A stretch of 52,500 nucleotides of DNA from Aquibium carbonis (GCF_003970795.1 NZ_RWKW01000069.1:1-52500); one strand, 5' to 3'; counted from the stretch's first letter, positions 8,172-16,700 are shown. The notes: generated from the sequence alone by a model not told the origin. Program-made: numbers and translations.

Positions 8172-8237
8172 GCGACGCTTCCGGGATCTGGCCGGCTAGC
8201 CGATCCGGGATGCTTGCGCGGCGCGTCCTGCCGCCGA

Positions 8238-9539
8238 TCAGTACATCGAGTTCGGGATCACGAGCGACAGCCACGGCACCGCGCAGAGGATGACCAGCCG
8301 CAGCACATCCACCGCGATGAAGGGCGCGACGCCGCGAAAGATGGTGGTCAGCGACACGTCCCGCGCGATCGAATTGATGACGAAGACGTTCATGCCGACG
8401 GGCGGCGTGATCAGGCCGAGCGTCACGGTCATGACGATGATCACCCCGAACCAGATCGGATCGAAGCCGAGCGCGACGATGACGGGAAAGATGATCGGCA
8501 CGGTCAAAAGGATGATGGCCAGTTCGTCCATCACCGCGCCGAGGAGAATGTAGACGAGCAGGATGATCGCCAGCGTGCCATAGGGGCCGATCGGCAGCGC
8601 CACCAGCATCTCGGCCAGCGCCTGAGTGGTCTGCGTGATGGTGAGGAAGTAGCCGAACAGATAGGCGCCGATCGCGATGACGAAGATGGACGCGGTGGTG
8701 CGCAGCGCTTCCACCAGGCACTCCATCACCCGCGCCGCGCTCAGCCGTCCCCGCAGAACGCCGATCGCGAAGGCGCCGGTCGCGCCGATGCCGGCGGCCT
8801 CCGTCACCGTCACGAACCCGCCGTAGATAGACCCGATGATGACGGTGAAGAGCAGGAGCGTGGCCCAGATGTCCCGCAGCGAGTTCCAGCGCTCGCGCCG
8901 GCTGGCGCGTTCGCCCACGGGGCAGAGGTCGGGGCGGCGGGCCACGATGACGCGCACGACCAGGACATAGAAGAGGATGCCGAGTAGGCCGGGTATCACG
9001 CCCGCCATGAACAGCCGCGCGATGTCCTGCTCGGTGAGGATGCCGTAGATGAGCATCGCCACCGATGGCGGGATCATGATGCCCAGCGTCCCGCCGGCCG
9101 CGATCGTGCCGGCCGCAAGCCCCGGTTCCATGCCGGCCTTGCGCATCTCCGGCAATGCGACGGTCGTCATCGTCGCGGCGGTGGCGACCGACGACCCGTT
9201 GATGGCCGCGAACCCGCCGCAGGCGAGGATGGTGGAAATGGCGGTTCCGCCTCTCAGGTGGCCGAACCAGGCGCGGTTGGCGCGAAACAGTTCGCGGCTC
9301 ATGCCGGAGGCGCTGGCGAAGACGCCCATCAGCACGAACATCGGGATGACGCTCAGCGTGTAGTCCGAGGCGGTCCTGAGCGGCGAGTTCATGAGCAGGT
9401 TGAGCCCGGGCTTCCAGCCGCTGACGGCGGCGAAGCCGGCAACGCCGGCGATGCCCATCGCGAAACCGATCGGCACCCTCAGGATGATGAGGACGAAGAG
9501 CCCGACGAAGCCGCCGACGGCAATGATCGAGTCAGTCAT
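8238..9539 (-). CDS. TRAP transporter large permease (DctM family), system 1
   Basis: 433 residues and about twelve hydrophobic segments, starting MTDSIIAVGGFVGLFVLI. DctM hallmarks are visible: the RVPIGFAMGIAGVAGF start, the FVLMGVFASASGMSRELF segment, GGFAAINGSSVATAATM, AAGGTLGIMIPPSVAMLIYG, and the mirrored second half ending in TPPVGMNVFVIN. It forms the sodium-coupled translocation channel in the inner membrane. The start overlaps the DctQ-type gene by 8 nt, so the two are translationally coupled. Its likely receptor (5820) is encoded on the other strand. Confidence 0.9.
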   Translation of the reverse strand: MTDSIIAVGGFVGLFVLIILRVPIGFAMGIAGVAGFAAVSGWKPGLNLLMNSPLRTASDYTLSVIPMFVLMGVFASASGMSRELFRANRAWFGHLRGGTAISTILACGGFAAINGSSVATAATMTTVALPEMRKAGMEPGLAAGTIAAGGTLGIMIPPSVAMLIYGILTEQDIARLFMAGVIPGLLGILFYVLVVRVIVARRPDLCPVGERASRRERWNSLRDIWATLLLFTVIIGSIYGGFVTVTEAAGIGATGAFAIGVLRGRLSAARVMECLVEALRTTASIFVIAIGAYLFGYFLTITQTTQALAEMLVALPIGPYGTLAIILLVYILLGAVMDELAIILLTVPIIFPVIVALGFDPIWFGVIIVMTVTLGLITPPVGMNVFVINSIARDVSLTTIFRGVAPFIAVDVLRLVILCAVPWLSLVIPNSMY

Positions 9540-10008
9540 GGATCTCACCGGTGCGGTTGCGGGCGATCTCCACCAGTCGCAACACGGCCAGAAGGAATGC
9601 GGTGGCGATGCCGGCGGCCGCCGCCGCGATGAACGGCCAGATCGGCCAGTGCAGGACGCTGGTGATCTCGAAGCTGCCATGGGCGCGTTGCACCTTGGCA
9701 AACAGCATCCATGTCATCGCGCCCAGGAACAGCGCGCTGAACAGCGTGGCGACGAGATCCAGCATGCGCCGGCCATTCCGGCCCAGATACTCCCACAGAA
9801 TGTCCACGGTGATGTGCCTTCCGGCATAGGTCGCGCTGCATACGCCCCAGAAGATCGCGATGGCCTGGGCATAGCCCGACAAGGTGTAGGCATCCGGTAT
9901 CTGGATCGCGAACAGATAGCGAAGCGTCGCCTCACCGAAAGTGGTGAGGGCGATCAAGGCCAACAGAAACCCAGAAATCAGATCGACGACGCGCGTCACC
10001 AGGCTCAT
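9532..10008 (-). CDS. TRAP transporter small permease (DctQ family), system 1
   Basis: 158 residues with four predicted membrane helices (MSLVTRVVDLISGFLLALIA; YAQAIAIFWGV; LFSALFLGAM; PFIAAAAAGIATAFLL). It pairs with the adjacent large permease. The segment GEATLRYLF followed by TLSGYAQA and RHITVDIL is typical of DctQ. The start at 10008 follows GGAGGTGGCG. The promoter region upstream holds an AT-rich operator-like site shared with the divergent arylmalonate-decarboxylase-like gene. Confidence 0.88.
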   Translation of the reverse strand: MSLVTRVVDLISGFLLALIALTTFGEATLRYLFAIQIPDAYTLSGYAQAIAIFWGVCSATYAGRHITVDILWEYLGRNGRRMLDLVATLFSALFLGAMTWMLFAKVQRAHGSFEITSVLHWPIWPFIAAAAAGIATAFLLAVLRLVEIARNRTGEIHD

Positions 10009-10111
10009 CGCCACCTCCCAGCCCCGCGTGCTCCCCCCGCTCCGGCCGCCGGACATCGTCCCGGCTTCGCGGACGGAGACGAGGGTAGGGGCTGGCCACG
10101 GAGGCTGTCAA

Positions 10112-10129
10112 TGTTTATCATATTAAATA
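10112..10129. promoter_or_regulatory. AT-rich operator-like site 4
   Basis: The reverse complement, TATTTAATATGATAAACA, matches the site at 3521 at 13 of 18 positions. It lies between the divergent TRAP membrane genes and the arylmalonate-decarboxylase-like gene, where one site could control both directions. Confidence 0.45.
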
Positions 10130-10154
10130 ATATCGGCAACGTGGAGGTGCTGCC

Positions 10155-10865
10155 TTGGGAGGAGTGACACGGGTCGGGCTCGTCGTTCCGCCGGAGCGTG
10201 GCCGCGTTCCCCCGGACGCGCAGGCGATGTTTCCGGACGTCGACTTCCTGGTCGAGGGGCTGGGCGTGGCGGGCCTGTCCGAAGCCGGATATGCCGAGGC
10301 GCTCGCCAGGCTCGACGCCGCCTGCGCCTCGCTCGCGCGGCGCGGCGCGACGGCCATCCTCCTGTTCGGCACCTCGCTGAGCTTCTTTCGCGGGCCGGCC
10401 TTCAATGCGGACATCGAGCAGCGGATGAAGGACGCCAGCGGCCTCCCCTGCACGACGCTCACCAGCGCCCTCGTCGAAGCCCTGCGGACGGTGTCGGCGC
10501 GCCGTCTCGCGGTCGCGACCGCCTACAGGGGCGACGTCAACGCCCTGTTCGCGTCCTATTTTTCGGCCGAGGGCTTCACCATCGACGCCATTGCGGGCCT
10601 CGACATCGTGTCGTTGTCCGACGCCGAAGAGGCGAACCCCGAGCGGATCGCGCGCCTGGCGCGCCAGGTGCGCGAGCAGGCGCCGCTGGCCGACGCGGTG
10701 GTGATCTCCTGCGCCGGGCTCTCCACCCATACCATCTGTCCGGGGCTGGAAGACGCCTTCGGCCTGCCGGTCCTGTCCAGCGCCATGGTCGGCGCCCGGG
10801 CGGCTGTTCGATTGACCGGCCAAGCCGGCCGGGCGCCAGGCTTCGGCCGTCTCTATCAGGCGTGA
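10155..10865 (+). CDS. Arylmalonate decarboxylase-like protein (Asp/Glu racemase superfamily)
   Basis: 236 residues, similar along its length to Bordetella arylmalonate decarboxylase (AMDase), a cofactor-free enzyme that decarboxylates disubstituted malonates. The VVPP start, the dioxyanion loop GTSLSFFRG (Gly72-Thr73-Ser74), Tyr124 in ATAYRGD, and the catalytic cysteine Cys186 in ISCAG correspond to AMDase Gly74-Thr75-Ser76, Tyr126 and Cys188 (numbering from memory). Only one catalytic Cys is present: position 72 is Gly, where racemases of the superfamily have a second Cys. Ala187 replaces a glycine. TTG at 10155 is the likely start, with GGAGG 7 nt upstream; the in-frame GTG at 10164 lies too close to its own GGGAGGA. 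It overlaps the next frame's upstream region closely, implying an operon. Maleate isomerase is a less likely alternative. Confidence 0.8.
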   Translation: MGGVTRVGLVVPPERGRVPPDAQAMFPDVDFLVEGLGVAGLSEAGYAEALARLDAACASLARRGATAILLFGTSLSFFRGPAFNADIEQRMKDASGLPCTTLTSALVEALRTVSARRLAVATAYRGDVNALFASYFSAEGFTIDAIAGLDIVSLSDAEEANPERIARLARQVREQAPLADAVVISCAGLSTHTICPGLEDAFGLPVLSSAMVGARAAVRLTGQAGRAPGFGRLYQA

Positions 10866-10885
10866 ATTCCAAGGGAGGTGCGGAC

Positions 10886-11797
10886 GTGAACATCGGAATG
10901 ATCGGGCTGGGCCACATGGGGAGCGCCATGGCGCGGCGGATGATCGAAGGCGGCCACGACGTGGTCGGCTTCGATACGTCCAGGGAGGCGATGGACCGGC
11001 TGGCGGCGGCGGGCGGCCAGGGGGCGGCGCATCCCCGCGAGGTGGCCGACCGCGCCGAGCTCGTCCTTGCCTGCCTGCCGGGCAAGCAGGCGAGCTTCGA
11101 CACCGCCTTCGGCGAGCACGGCGTCGTTCACGGCGCTCGAATCAGGACCTATGTCGAGATGTCGACGCTCGGGCGCGACGCCATGACCCGGATCGCCGGA
11201 TCGCTCGCGGCGGCCGGCATCGGCTTCCTCGACGCGCCCGTCAGCGGTGGGCCGCGCGGCGCGGCCGAGGGCCGGCTGACGGCGATCGTCTCGGGTCCGT
11301 CGGAAACCATCGAAGCCGCGCGGCCCGCGCTGGCGGCGGTCGCCTCCAACATCTTCGTCATCGGGCCGGAGCCCGGCATGGCGCAGGTCTGCAAGCTGGT
11401 GAACAACATCCTGTCGATCACCGCCATGGTCGCGACCTGCGAAGCGGTGTCGATGGGCGTCAAGGCGGGCCTCGACGCGCGCACGATGATCGATGTCATC
11501 AACGTGAGCACGGGGCGGAATTCCGCTACGATGGACAAGTTCCCGAAGTCGATCCTGCCCCGCAGCTTTAGCTATGGCGGACCGCTGGCGATCGGTCTGA
11601 AGGACATCGACCTCTATCTCGAACTCGCACACGACATGCGCATGCCGGCCGCGATCGGCACGACCGTTTCGGGCGTGTTCAACCACATCGCATCGCGGCT
11701 CGGGGCGGAGTCGGACTACTCCACGATGATCAAGGTGTTCGAGGAGTGGGGCGACGTGGTCGTCGGCGATGACCCGGACACGACGTCCGGCGGCTGA
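10886..11797 (+). CDS. 3-Hydroxyisobutyrate dehydrogenase-family NAD(P)-dependent oxidoreductase
   Basis: 303 residues of the beta-hydroxyacid dehydrogenase family. The N-terminal Rossmann motif is GLGHMGSAMARRM, the substrate loop is DAPVSGGPRGAAEGRL, and the catalytic lysine is Lys170 in QVCKLVNNIL. GTG at 10886 follows GGGAGG (10873-10878); an upstream GTG at 10862 would overlap the decarboxylase stop. It is co-transcribed with the decarboxylase-like gene, suggesting it oxidises a beta-hydroxy acid or reduces a semialdehyde related to that enzyme's substrate or product. The exact substrate (3-hydroxyisobutyrate, tartronate semialdehyde or a 2-aryl-3-hydroxypropionate) cannot be told from sequence. 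Confidence 0.85.
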   Translation: MNIGMIGLGHMGSAMARRMIEGGHDVVGFDTSREAMDRLAAAGGQGAAHPREVADRAELVLACLPGKQASFDTAFGEHGVVHGARIRTYVEMSTLGRDAMTRIAGSLAAAGIGFLDAPVSGGPRGAAEGRLTAIVSGPSETIEAARPALAAVASNIFVIGPEPGMAQVCKLVNNILSITAMVATCEAVSMGVKAGLDARTMIDVINVSTGRNSATMDKFPKSILPRSFSYGGPLAIGLKDIDLYLELAHDMRMPAAIGTTVSGVFNHIASRLGAESDYSTMIKVFEEWGDVVVGDDPDTTSGG

Positions 11798-11813
11798 GAT
11801 TGAAGCTTGCAAA

Positions 11814-11831
11814 AATATAACAAGTTAATTA
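11814..11831. promoter_or_regulatory. AT-rich operator-like site 5
   Basis: The reverse complement, TAATTAACTTGTTATATT, matches the 3521 site at 14 of 18 positions and shares the core TTAACTTGTT. It is 88 bp upstream of the ABC binding-protein start and probably marks a separate promoter for the ABC and beta-oxidation operon. Confidence 0.55.
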
Positions 11832-11918
11832 GTTTTGATCGGCCGACACAGGGAGGAGCTCGACCGACGCACCGTCCGTCAGTCCTGCGTCCGGCGAAAG
11901 AGACCTCGGGAGGATTCC

Positions 11919-12971
11919 ATGACTGAGAACCGAAAAGCATTCGCGCCTGGCCATTCCCTGCGGGCGCTCGCGCTGGCGGCGGCGGTCGCCCTGGCGGCGC
12001 CGGCCATTGCCCAGGACACCCAGACCGTGACCATCGCCACGCCCGGCGCGGCCCTGCACTTCTACCCCTTCTACGTCGCCGAATCGGAAGGCCTCTTCGA
12101 AAAGGAGGGGATCCAGATCGACTGGGTGGATGTCGGCGCTGGATCACGCCAGATTGCCGCCGTTGCCGGCGGCAGCGCCGATTTCGCGGTCGTTGGCATG
12201 CAGCCTGCCATGACCGCGCGCCAGAACGGCGCCGATCTCGTCTCCGTGGGCAGCCTGTTCAATGGCTATGCCATCCAGCTGGTGCTCTCGAACGCGGCGC
12301 TGGAGAAGACGGGGATTTCTCCCGAGATGTCGATCGACGAGAAGGTCGAGAAGCTCGAGAACGTCGCCATCGGCGTCACCGGCATCGGCAGCACGACCGA
12401 CGTCCTCCTGCGCAGCTGGCTCAAGCAGCGGGGCAAGGATCCGGAGCAGCGCCTGACCATCCAGCCGCTGGGCAGCCCGCCCGCCATGTTCGCCGCCTTC
12501 GAGCAGGGCGCCGTCGACGGCTTCATGCTCGGATCGCCGTTCCCGCAGCAGGCGGAAGCCGCGGGCCTCGGGAAGATCGCCATCGATCCCCTGACCGAAA
12601 GCATTCCCGAACTCGAAGGCGTGCCCTACACTGCCATCATCACCCGCAGTGCGCTGACGAAGGAGAAGCCGGAGCTGGTCCAGCGCATGGTCAATGCTCT
12701 GACCAAGGCCATGATGGCCCAGGCGGCCGATCCGGACGGTGTCGGTTCCAGGCTCAAGAGCTACTTCCCGGACACGGATGAGGCGATCTTCGCGGGGTTC
12801 GAGCCGGACTTCCGCGGCAAGTCCGCGACCACGCCGGTCACCTCCAGGGAGGGCTACCAGAGACTGCTCGACTGGGCGGCCATCGCGTCCCCCGAGCCGC
12901 TCACCGTTCCCTACGAGGAATTCGTCGACGACAGCTTCGCCGAAAAGGCCGCGGCCGAGTTCCTGAAGTAG
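11919..12971 (+). CDS. ABC transporter substrate-binding protein, NitT/TauT (SsuA/NMT1) family
   Basis: 350 residues with a signal peptide (SLRALALAAAVALAAPAIA, cut before QDTQ). The periplasmic binding fold shows the NMT1/SsuA pattern: FYPFYVAESEGLFEKEGI, then GSADFAVVGMQPAMTARQNGADL, and FEQGAVDGFMLGSPFPQQA. The start at 11919 follows GGGAGGATTCC. It heads a four-gene importer set with two permeases and one ATPase, continuing into thiolase and FadJ-like genes. An aromatic or sulfonate-like organic anion is the usual ligand class; the ligand here is unknown. Confidence 0.85.
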   Translation: MTENRKAFAPGHSLRALALAAAVALAAPAIAQDTQTVTIATPGAALHFYPFYVAESEGLFEKEGIQIDWVDVGAGSRQIAAVAGGSADFAVVGMQPAMTARQNGADLVSVGSLFNGYAIQLVLSNAALEKTGISPEMSIDEKVEKLENVAIGVTGIGSTTDVLLRSWLKQRGKDPEQRLTIQPLGSPPAMFAAFEQGAVDGFMLGSPFPQQAEAAGLGKIAIDPLTESIPELEGVPYTAIITRSALTKEKPELVQRMVNALTKAMMAQAADPDGVGSRLKSYFPDTDEAIFAGFEPDFRGKSATTPVTSREGYQRLLDWAAIASPEPLTVPYEEFVDDSFAEKAAAEFLK

Positions 12972-12980
12972 GTCGGACCA

Positions 12981-13745
12981 GTGACCGATTCGTCCAGGCT
13001 CTGGCTGCAGCGCGCCATCCTCCTGGTTGCGATCCTCGCCGCATGGGAGGCGTGTGCGCGCCTCGTATCGGACCGCTGGATCAGCAGTCCGGTGGCCATC
13101 GCCGAGAGGCTCGCACAATGGATGGCGGGCGACCTCTGGTACCACATGATGATCACCGGCACCGAGATCGGTGCAGGCCTGGCGATCGGCATCCCGCTCG
13201 GCGTTCTCACGGGAATGCTGCTGGGACGCTCGAAAAGGATGGCGGCCGTCTTCCGGCCGTTCATCGTCCTGATGAATTCGCTGCCCATCGTGGCGCTGAC
13301 GCCGTTGCTGATCATGTGGTTCGGCCTCGGCATGCAGCCCAAGATCGTGCTGGTGGCGTTCGTCTCGTTCCTGCTGATGTTCTTCAATTCGTTTTCCGGC
13401 GCACGCGCGGTGGACGAGGAGCTGATGGACACGCTGGCCCTGATGGGCGCCAGCGCCAAAGAGCGTTTCGTCAAGGTCGTGGTGCCGTCCTGCCTCACCT
13501 GGACCATCGCCGGACTGAAGAACGCCCTGCCCTATGCCCTGATCGCGGCCGTGATCGGCGAGATGATGCTGTCGCGCAACGGGCTTGGCCATCTGATCAC
13601 CCGGTCGGCCCAGCAGTTCGACATGACGGGAATCTACACCGCGCTCTTTGTCCTGATGGTCGTCGGAGGACTGATCAACGAGGGAACGACGCAACTGGAG
13701 AACCGGCTGCTTCGCTGGCGCCACCTGGAAACCCGAGGAAGATGA
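12981..13745 (+). CDS. ABC transporter permease, SsuC/TauC-like (first permease)
   Basis: 254 residues, about six membrane helices. The EAA-type cytoplasmic loop DTLALMGASAKERFVKVVVP couples to the ATPase. The BPD_transp_1 fold extends through LPYALIAAVIGEMMLSRNGLG near the C terminus. The start is GTG at 12981, 9 nt after the binding-protein stop. It overlaps the ATPase start region, so coupling is likely. Confidence 0.85.
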   Translation: MTDSSRLWLQRAILLVAILAAWEACARLVSDRWISSPVAIAERLAQWMAGDLWYHMMITGTEIGAGLAIGIPLGVLTGMLLGRSKRMAAVFRPFIVLMNSLPIVALTPLLIMWFGLGMQPKIVLVAFVSFLLMFFNSFSGARAVDEELMDTLALMGASAKERFVKVVVPSCLTWTIAGLKNALPYALIAAVIGEMMLSRNGLGHLITRSAQQFDMTGIYTALFVLMVVGGLINEGTTQLENRLLRWRHLETRGR

Positions 13746-13747
13746 CC

Positions 13748-14605
13748 ATGTCCCATCTGCAACTCATCCGCCCCGAGCCCGCCACGGGCGCCACCCCGGC
13801 GCGTCGGCGAAAGATCAGCCTGGACAAGGTCGCCGTCGATTTCACCACGCGCGGCAAGACCTTCCGCGCCGTCGACGACGTCACCATCGAGGTGCCCGAA
13901 ATGCAGTTCCTCGCCCTCGTGGGGCCGAGCGGCTGCGGCAAGTCCACCGTGCTCAACATGGTGGCCGGACTTCTCGCGCCGAGCGAAGGCTCGGTGACGT
14001 ATGACGGCGCGCCGGTCGAGGCCGCCAACACCCGCGTCGGCTACATGACGCAGAAGGACACCCTGCTGCCCTGGCGCAGCGTGGCCGACAACATCGGCAT
14101 CGCCTTCGAACTGCGCTGCCGCAAGGCCAACGCCGCCGAGCGCCGCGAGCGCGTCGCCGAGATGATCGATCTCGTCGGCCTGAAGGGTTTCGAGCGCCAC
14201 TTCCCCGCCGAGCTGTCGGGTGGCATGCGCAAGCGCGCCGCCCTTGCCCGCATGCTGATCTACGAACCGGAAACCCTGCTGCTCGACGAGCCGTTCGCCG
14301 CGCTCGACGCACAGCTTCGCATCCTGATGCAGCAGGAACTGCTGCGTCTCGTCGAGCGCCGGCAGATGACCGTCATCCTCGTCACGCACGACCTGGAAGA
14401 GGCGGTGCTGATGGCTGACCGCGTCATGGTCTTCACCTCCGGGCCGGGCCGCATCCGGACCGAGCGCGACATCCCCTTCGAACGTCCGCGCAACGCCATG
14501 GAACTGCGCTTCCGGCCCGAGTTCAGCGCCATCCACGAAGAGCTGTGGAGCGAGCTCAAGGACGAGTTCGCCGCCAGTGTGGAAAGGGAGCGTCGTGCGC
14601 AATAG
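13748..14605 (+). CDS. ABC transporter ATP-binding protein, SsuB/TauB-like
   Basis: 285 residues. Walker A is GPSGCGKST, the Q-loop TQKDTLLPW, the signature LSGGMRKRAALAR, Walker B TLLLDEPFAALD, and the H-loop ILVTHDLEEA. The C-terminal segment resembles nitrate/taurine-type ATPases. ATG at 13748 is preferred over 13742 because GAGGA (13735-13739) is 8 nt from it. It is the only ATPase for two permeases, so it probably drives a heteromeric importer. Confidence 0.88.
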   Translation: MSHLQLIRPEPATGATPARRRKISLDKVAVDFTTRGKTFRAVDDVTIEVPEMQFLALVGPSGCGKSTVLNMVAGLLAPSEGSVTYDGAPVEAANTRVGYMTQKDTLLPWRSVADNIGIAFELRCRKANAAERRERVAEMIDLVGLKGFERHFPAELSGGMRKRAALARMLIYEPETLLLDEPFAALDAQLRILMQQELLRLVERRQMTVILVTHDLEEAVLMADRVMVFTSGPGRIRTERDIPFERPRNAMELRFRPEFSAIHEELWSELKDEFAASVERERRAQ

Positions 14606-15371
14606 GCAGAAGGCCCTCAATCCACGCGTGGTGCTCGTCCAGCAGCTCGCGTTCCTCATCCTGCTGATCGGCGCCTGGCAGTTCGTTTCGGGTCGGCTGA
14701 TACCGCCTTTCTACATCAGCAACCCGCTCGACATCGCGGGCGTGATCTGGAAATGGCTGGCCGACGGCTCGATCTGGGTCCATGTCCGATCCACCATCGT
14801 GACGCTCTTCATGGGCTATCTCGTGGGCGCGGCGCTGGGCATCGGGCTTGGTCTCGCGCTCGGCCTGTCGCCCAGGACGGAGCGGATCGTGGCGCCGTTC
14901 ATCGCCGCGCTCTACGGCCTGCCGAAGGTGGCCCTGCTGCCGCTGTTCGTCATCTTCTTCGGCATCGGCCTCGTCTCCAAGGTCGCGCTGGTCGCCTCGG
15001 TGGTGATCTTCCTCCTGTTCTACGCCACGCTCGCCGGCGTGCGCGACATCGATCGCGACATGATCGACGGGCTTCGGCTGATGGGCGCCAGCGGCGAGGA
15101 GATCACGCGCAAGGTGCGCATGCCGGCCATCCTGCCCTGGCTCTATACCGGACTGCGAACGTCGCTCGGCTATGCGCTGACGACGACCGTGGTGTCGGAG
15201 GCCCTGTCCTCCAACCGCGGGCTGGGGTTCCTCATCGAATACTCGGCCTCGCAGTTTCATTCGGCCGGCGTGTTCGCGGCGGTGGTCGTGCTTCTCGTGC
15301 TCTCGAGCGCCATCATGGTTCCGCTCGGCATGCTGGAGCGGCGGTCGAAACCGACGCGCCTTTCGCACTAG
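14595..15371 (+). CDS. ABC transporter permease, SsuC-like (second permease)
   Basis: 258 residues, about six membrane helices, with the coupling loop DGLRLMGASGEEITRKVRMP. GTG at 14595, preceded by AAAGGGAG, is taken as start; it overlaps the ATPase gene by 11 nt. It is homologous to the first permease but distinct in sequence, so a heterodimeric membrane channel is likely. Confidence 0.82.
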   Translation: MRNRQKALNPRVVLVQQLAFLILLIGAWQFVSGRLIPPFYISNPLDIAGVIWKWLADGSIWVHVRSTIVTLFMGYLVGAALGIGLGLALGLSPRTERIVAPFIAALYGLPKVALLPLFVIFFGIGLVSKVALVASVVIFLLFYATLAGVRDIDRDMIDGLRLMGASGEEITRKVRMPAILPWLYTGLRTSLGYALTTTVVSEALSSNRGLGFLIEYSASQFHSAGVFAAVVVLLVLSSAIMVPLGMLERRSKPTRLSH

Positions 15372-15479
15372 TGCTCGCCCGAGCCCGACGGACTCTGGTC
15401 GCACGTCAAACATCACTCCCGGTCCCGACACATGCCGCCCCGTGCGTCGGACCCTCCTGGATCCGCAGGGAGACGAAAC

Positions 15480-16700
15480 GTGCCTGATGCCTACATCTTC
15501 GATTCCGTGCGCACGCCGCGTGGCAAGGGACGAGCGTCCGGCGCGCTGCACACGCTGTCGCCGATCGATCTCGGCGCGACCGTTCTGTCCGCGCTCGACG
15601 AGCGGACGCGGTTCTCCCGCTTCGGGCCCGAGGACGTCATCTTCGGCTGCGGTGACGGCGTCAACGACCAGGGCGCCAACATCGCCCGCTCCTCGGTGCT
15701 GCATGCCGGCCTTCCGGACACCATTCCCGGCAGCACGGTCAGCCGCTTCTGCGCCTCGGGTCTCGATGCGGTCAACGCGGCCGCCGCGCGGGTGATGGCC
15801 GGCCAGGCCGACCTCCTCGTCGCCGGCGGCGTCGAGATGATGTCGATCATCCCGATCGCCGGGACCGGCGGCCCGAACGGCACCGACGCGATCTTCAACG
15901 ACGAAGCGCATTTCACGCCGCTCGGCGAGGCGGCCGACCTGCTGGCCACCCTGTGCGGCCACACCCGCTCGGACGTCGATGCCTTCGCGGCCATGTCGCA
16001 GGCGCGGGCCGCCGCGGCCTGGAGCGAGGGTCGCTTCGACCTGTCCGTCGTTCCGGTCCATGACGCAAACGGCGTCCTCATGCTCGATCACGACGAACAC
16101 ATGCGCCCCGGCACGACGGCCGACGACCTTGCGAAACTGCCGGCCGCGTTCAAGGCGATGGGCGAGAAGGGCGGCTTCGATGCCGTCGTCCGCCAGCGCT
16201 ATCCGCAGGTGGCGAAGGTCGCGCACGTCCACACGGCCGGCAATTCGTCGGGCATCGTCGACGGCGCGGCGGCCATGCTGATCGGCACCGCGGAGGCCGG
16301 CCGGCGCCTGGGGCTTAAGCCGCGCGCCGTCATCCGCTCCTTCGCCAATGCCGCCATGGACCCTTGCCTGATGCTGGCCGCCCCGGCGGACGCGACGACA
16401 CGCTGCCTGGCACGCGCCGGGCGGACGCTCCGGGACGTCGATCTCTTCGAGGTGAACGAGGCCTTCGCCTCCGTCGTGCTCCACTTCATGGAGAGAACCG
16501 GCGTGGGATCGGACCGCATCAACGTCAATGGCGGCGCCATCGCCATGGGCCATCCGATCGGCGCGACCGGCGTCATGCTGCTCGGCACGCTGCTCGACGA
16601 GCTCGAACGGACCGGCCGCGAAAGCGGGGTCGCGACGCTCTGCGTCGGCATGGGCATGGGCGTCGCCACCTGCATCGAACGCGTGGGAGGCGGGTCATGA
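15480..16700 (+). CDS. Thiolase (acetyl-CoA C-acyltransferase)
   Basis: 406 residues with all thiolase signatures: acyl-accepting Cys91 in SRFCASGLDAV, NEAFA, His358 in MGHPIGATG, and the general-base Cys388 in LCVGMGMG. It should cleave a 3-oxoacyl-CoA to a shortened acyl-CoA plus acetyl-CoA. GTG at 15480 follows AGGGAG at 7 nt. It overlaps the FadJ-like gene by ATGA, as in fad operons. In a phenylpropanoid pathway it would release an aroyl-CoA, which is inference. Confidence 0.9.
   Translation: MPDAYIFDSVRTPRGKGRASGALHTLSPIDLGATVLSALDERTRFSRFGPEDVIFGCGDGVNDQGANIARSSVLHAGLPDTIPGSTVSRFCASGLDAVNAAAARVMAGQADLLVAGGVEMMSIIPIAGTGGPNGTDAIFNDEAHFTPLGEAADLLATLCGHTRSDVDAFAAMSQARAAAAWSEGRFDLSVVPVHDANGVLMLDHDEHMRPGTTADDLAKLPAAFKAMGEKGGFDAVVRQRYPQVAKVAHVHTAGNSSGIVDGAAAMLIGTAEAGRRLGLKPRAVIRSFANAAMDPCLMLAAPADATTRCLARAGRTLRDVDLFEVNEAFASVVLHFMERTGVGSDRINVNGGAIAMGHPIGATGVMLLGTLLDELERTGRESGVATLCVGMGMGVATCIERVGGGS

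Noticed and set aside
8172-8237. Possible hairpin between the convergent crotonase and TRAP permease genes
   Set aside because: TCCGGGATC and GATCCGGGA pair only with a mismatch or bulge, and no T-run follows; too weak to annotate as a terminator.
11774-11790. Inverted repeat CCGGAC-N5-GTCCGG at the end of the hydroxyisobutyrate-dehydrogenase-type gene
   Set aside because: It lies inside the coding region, has only six base pairs and no U-tract.
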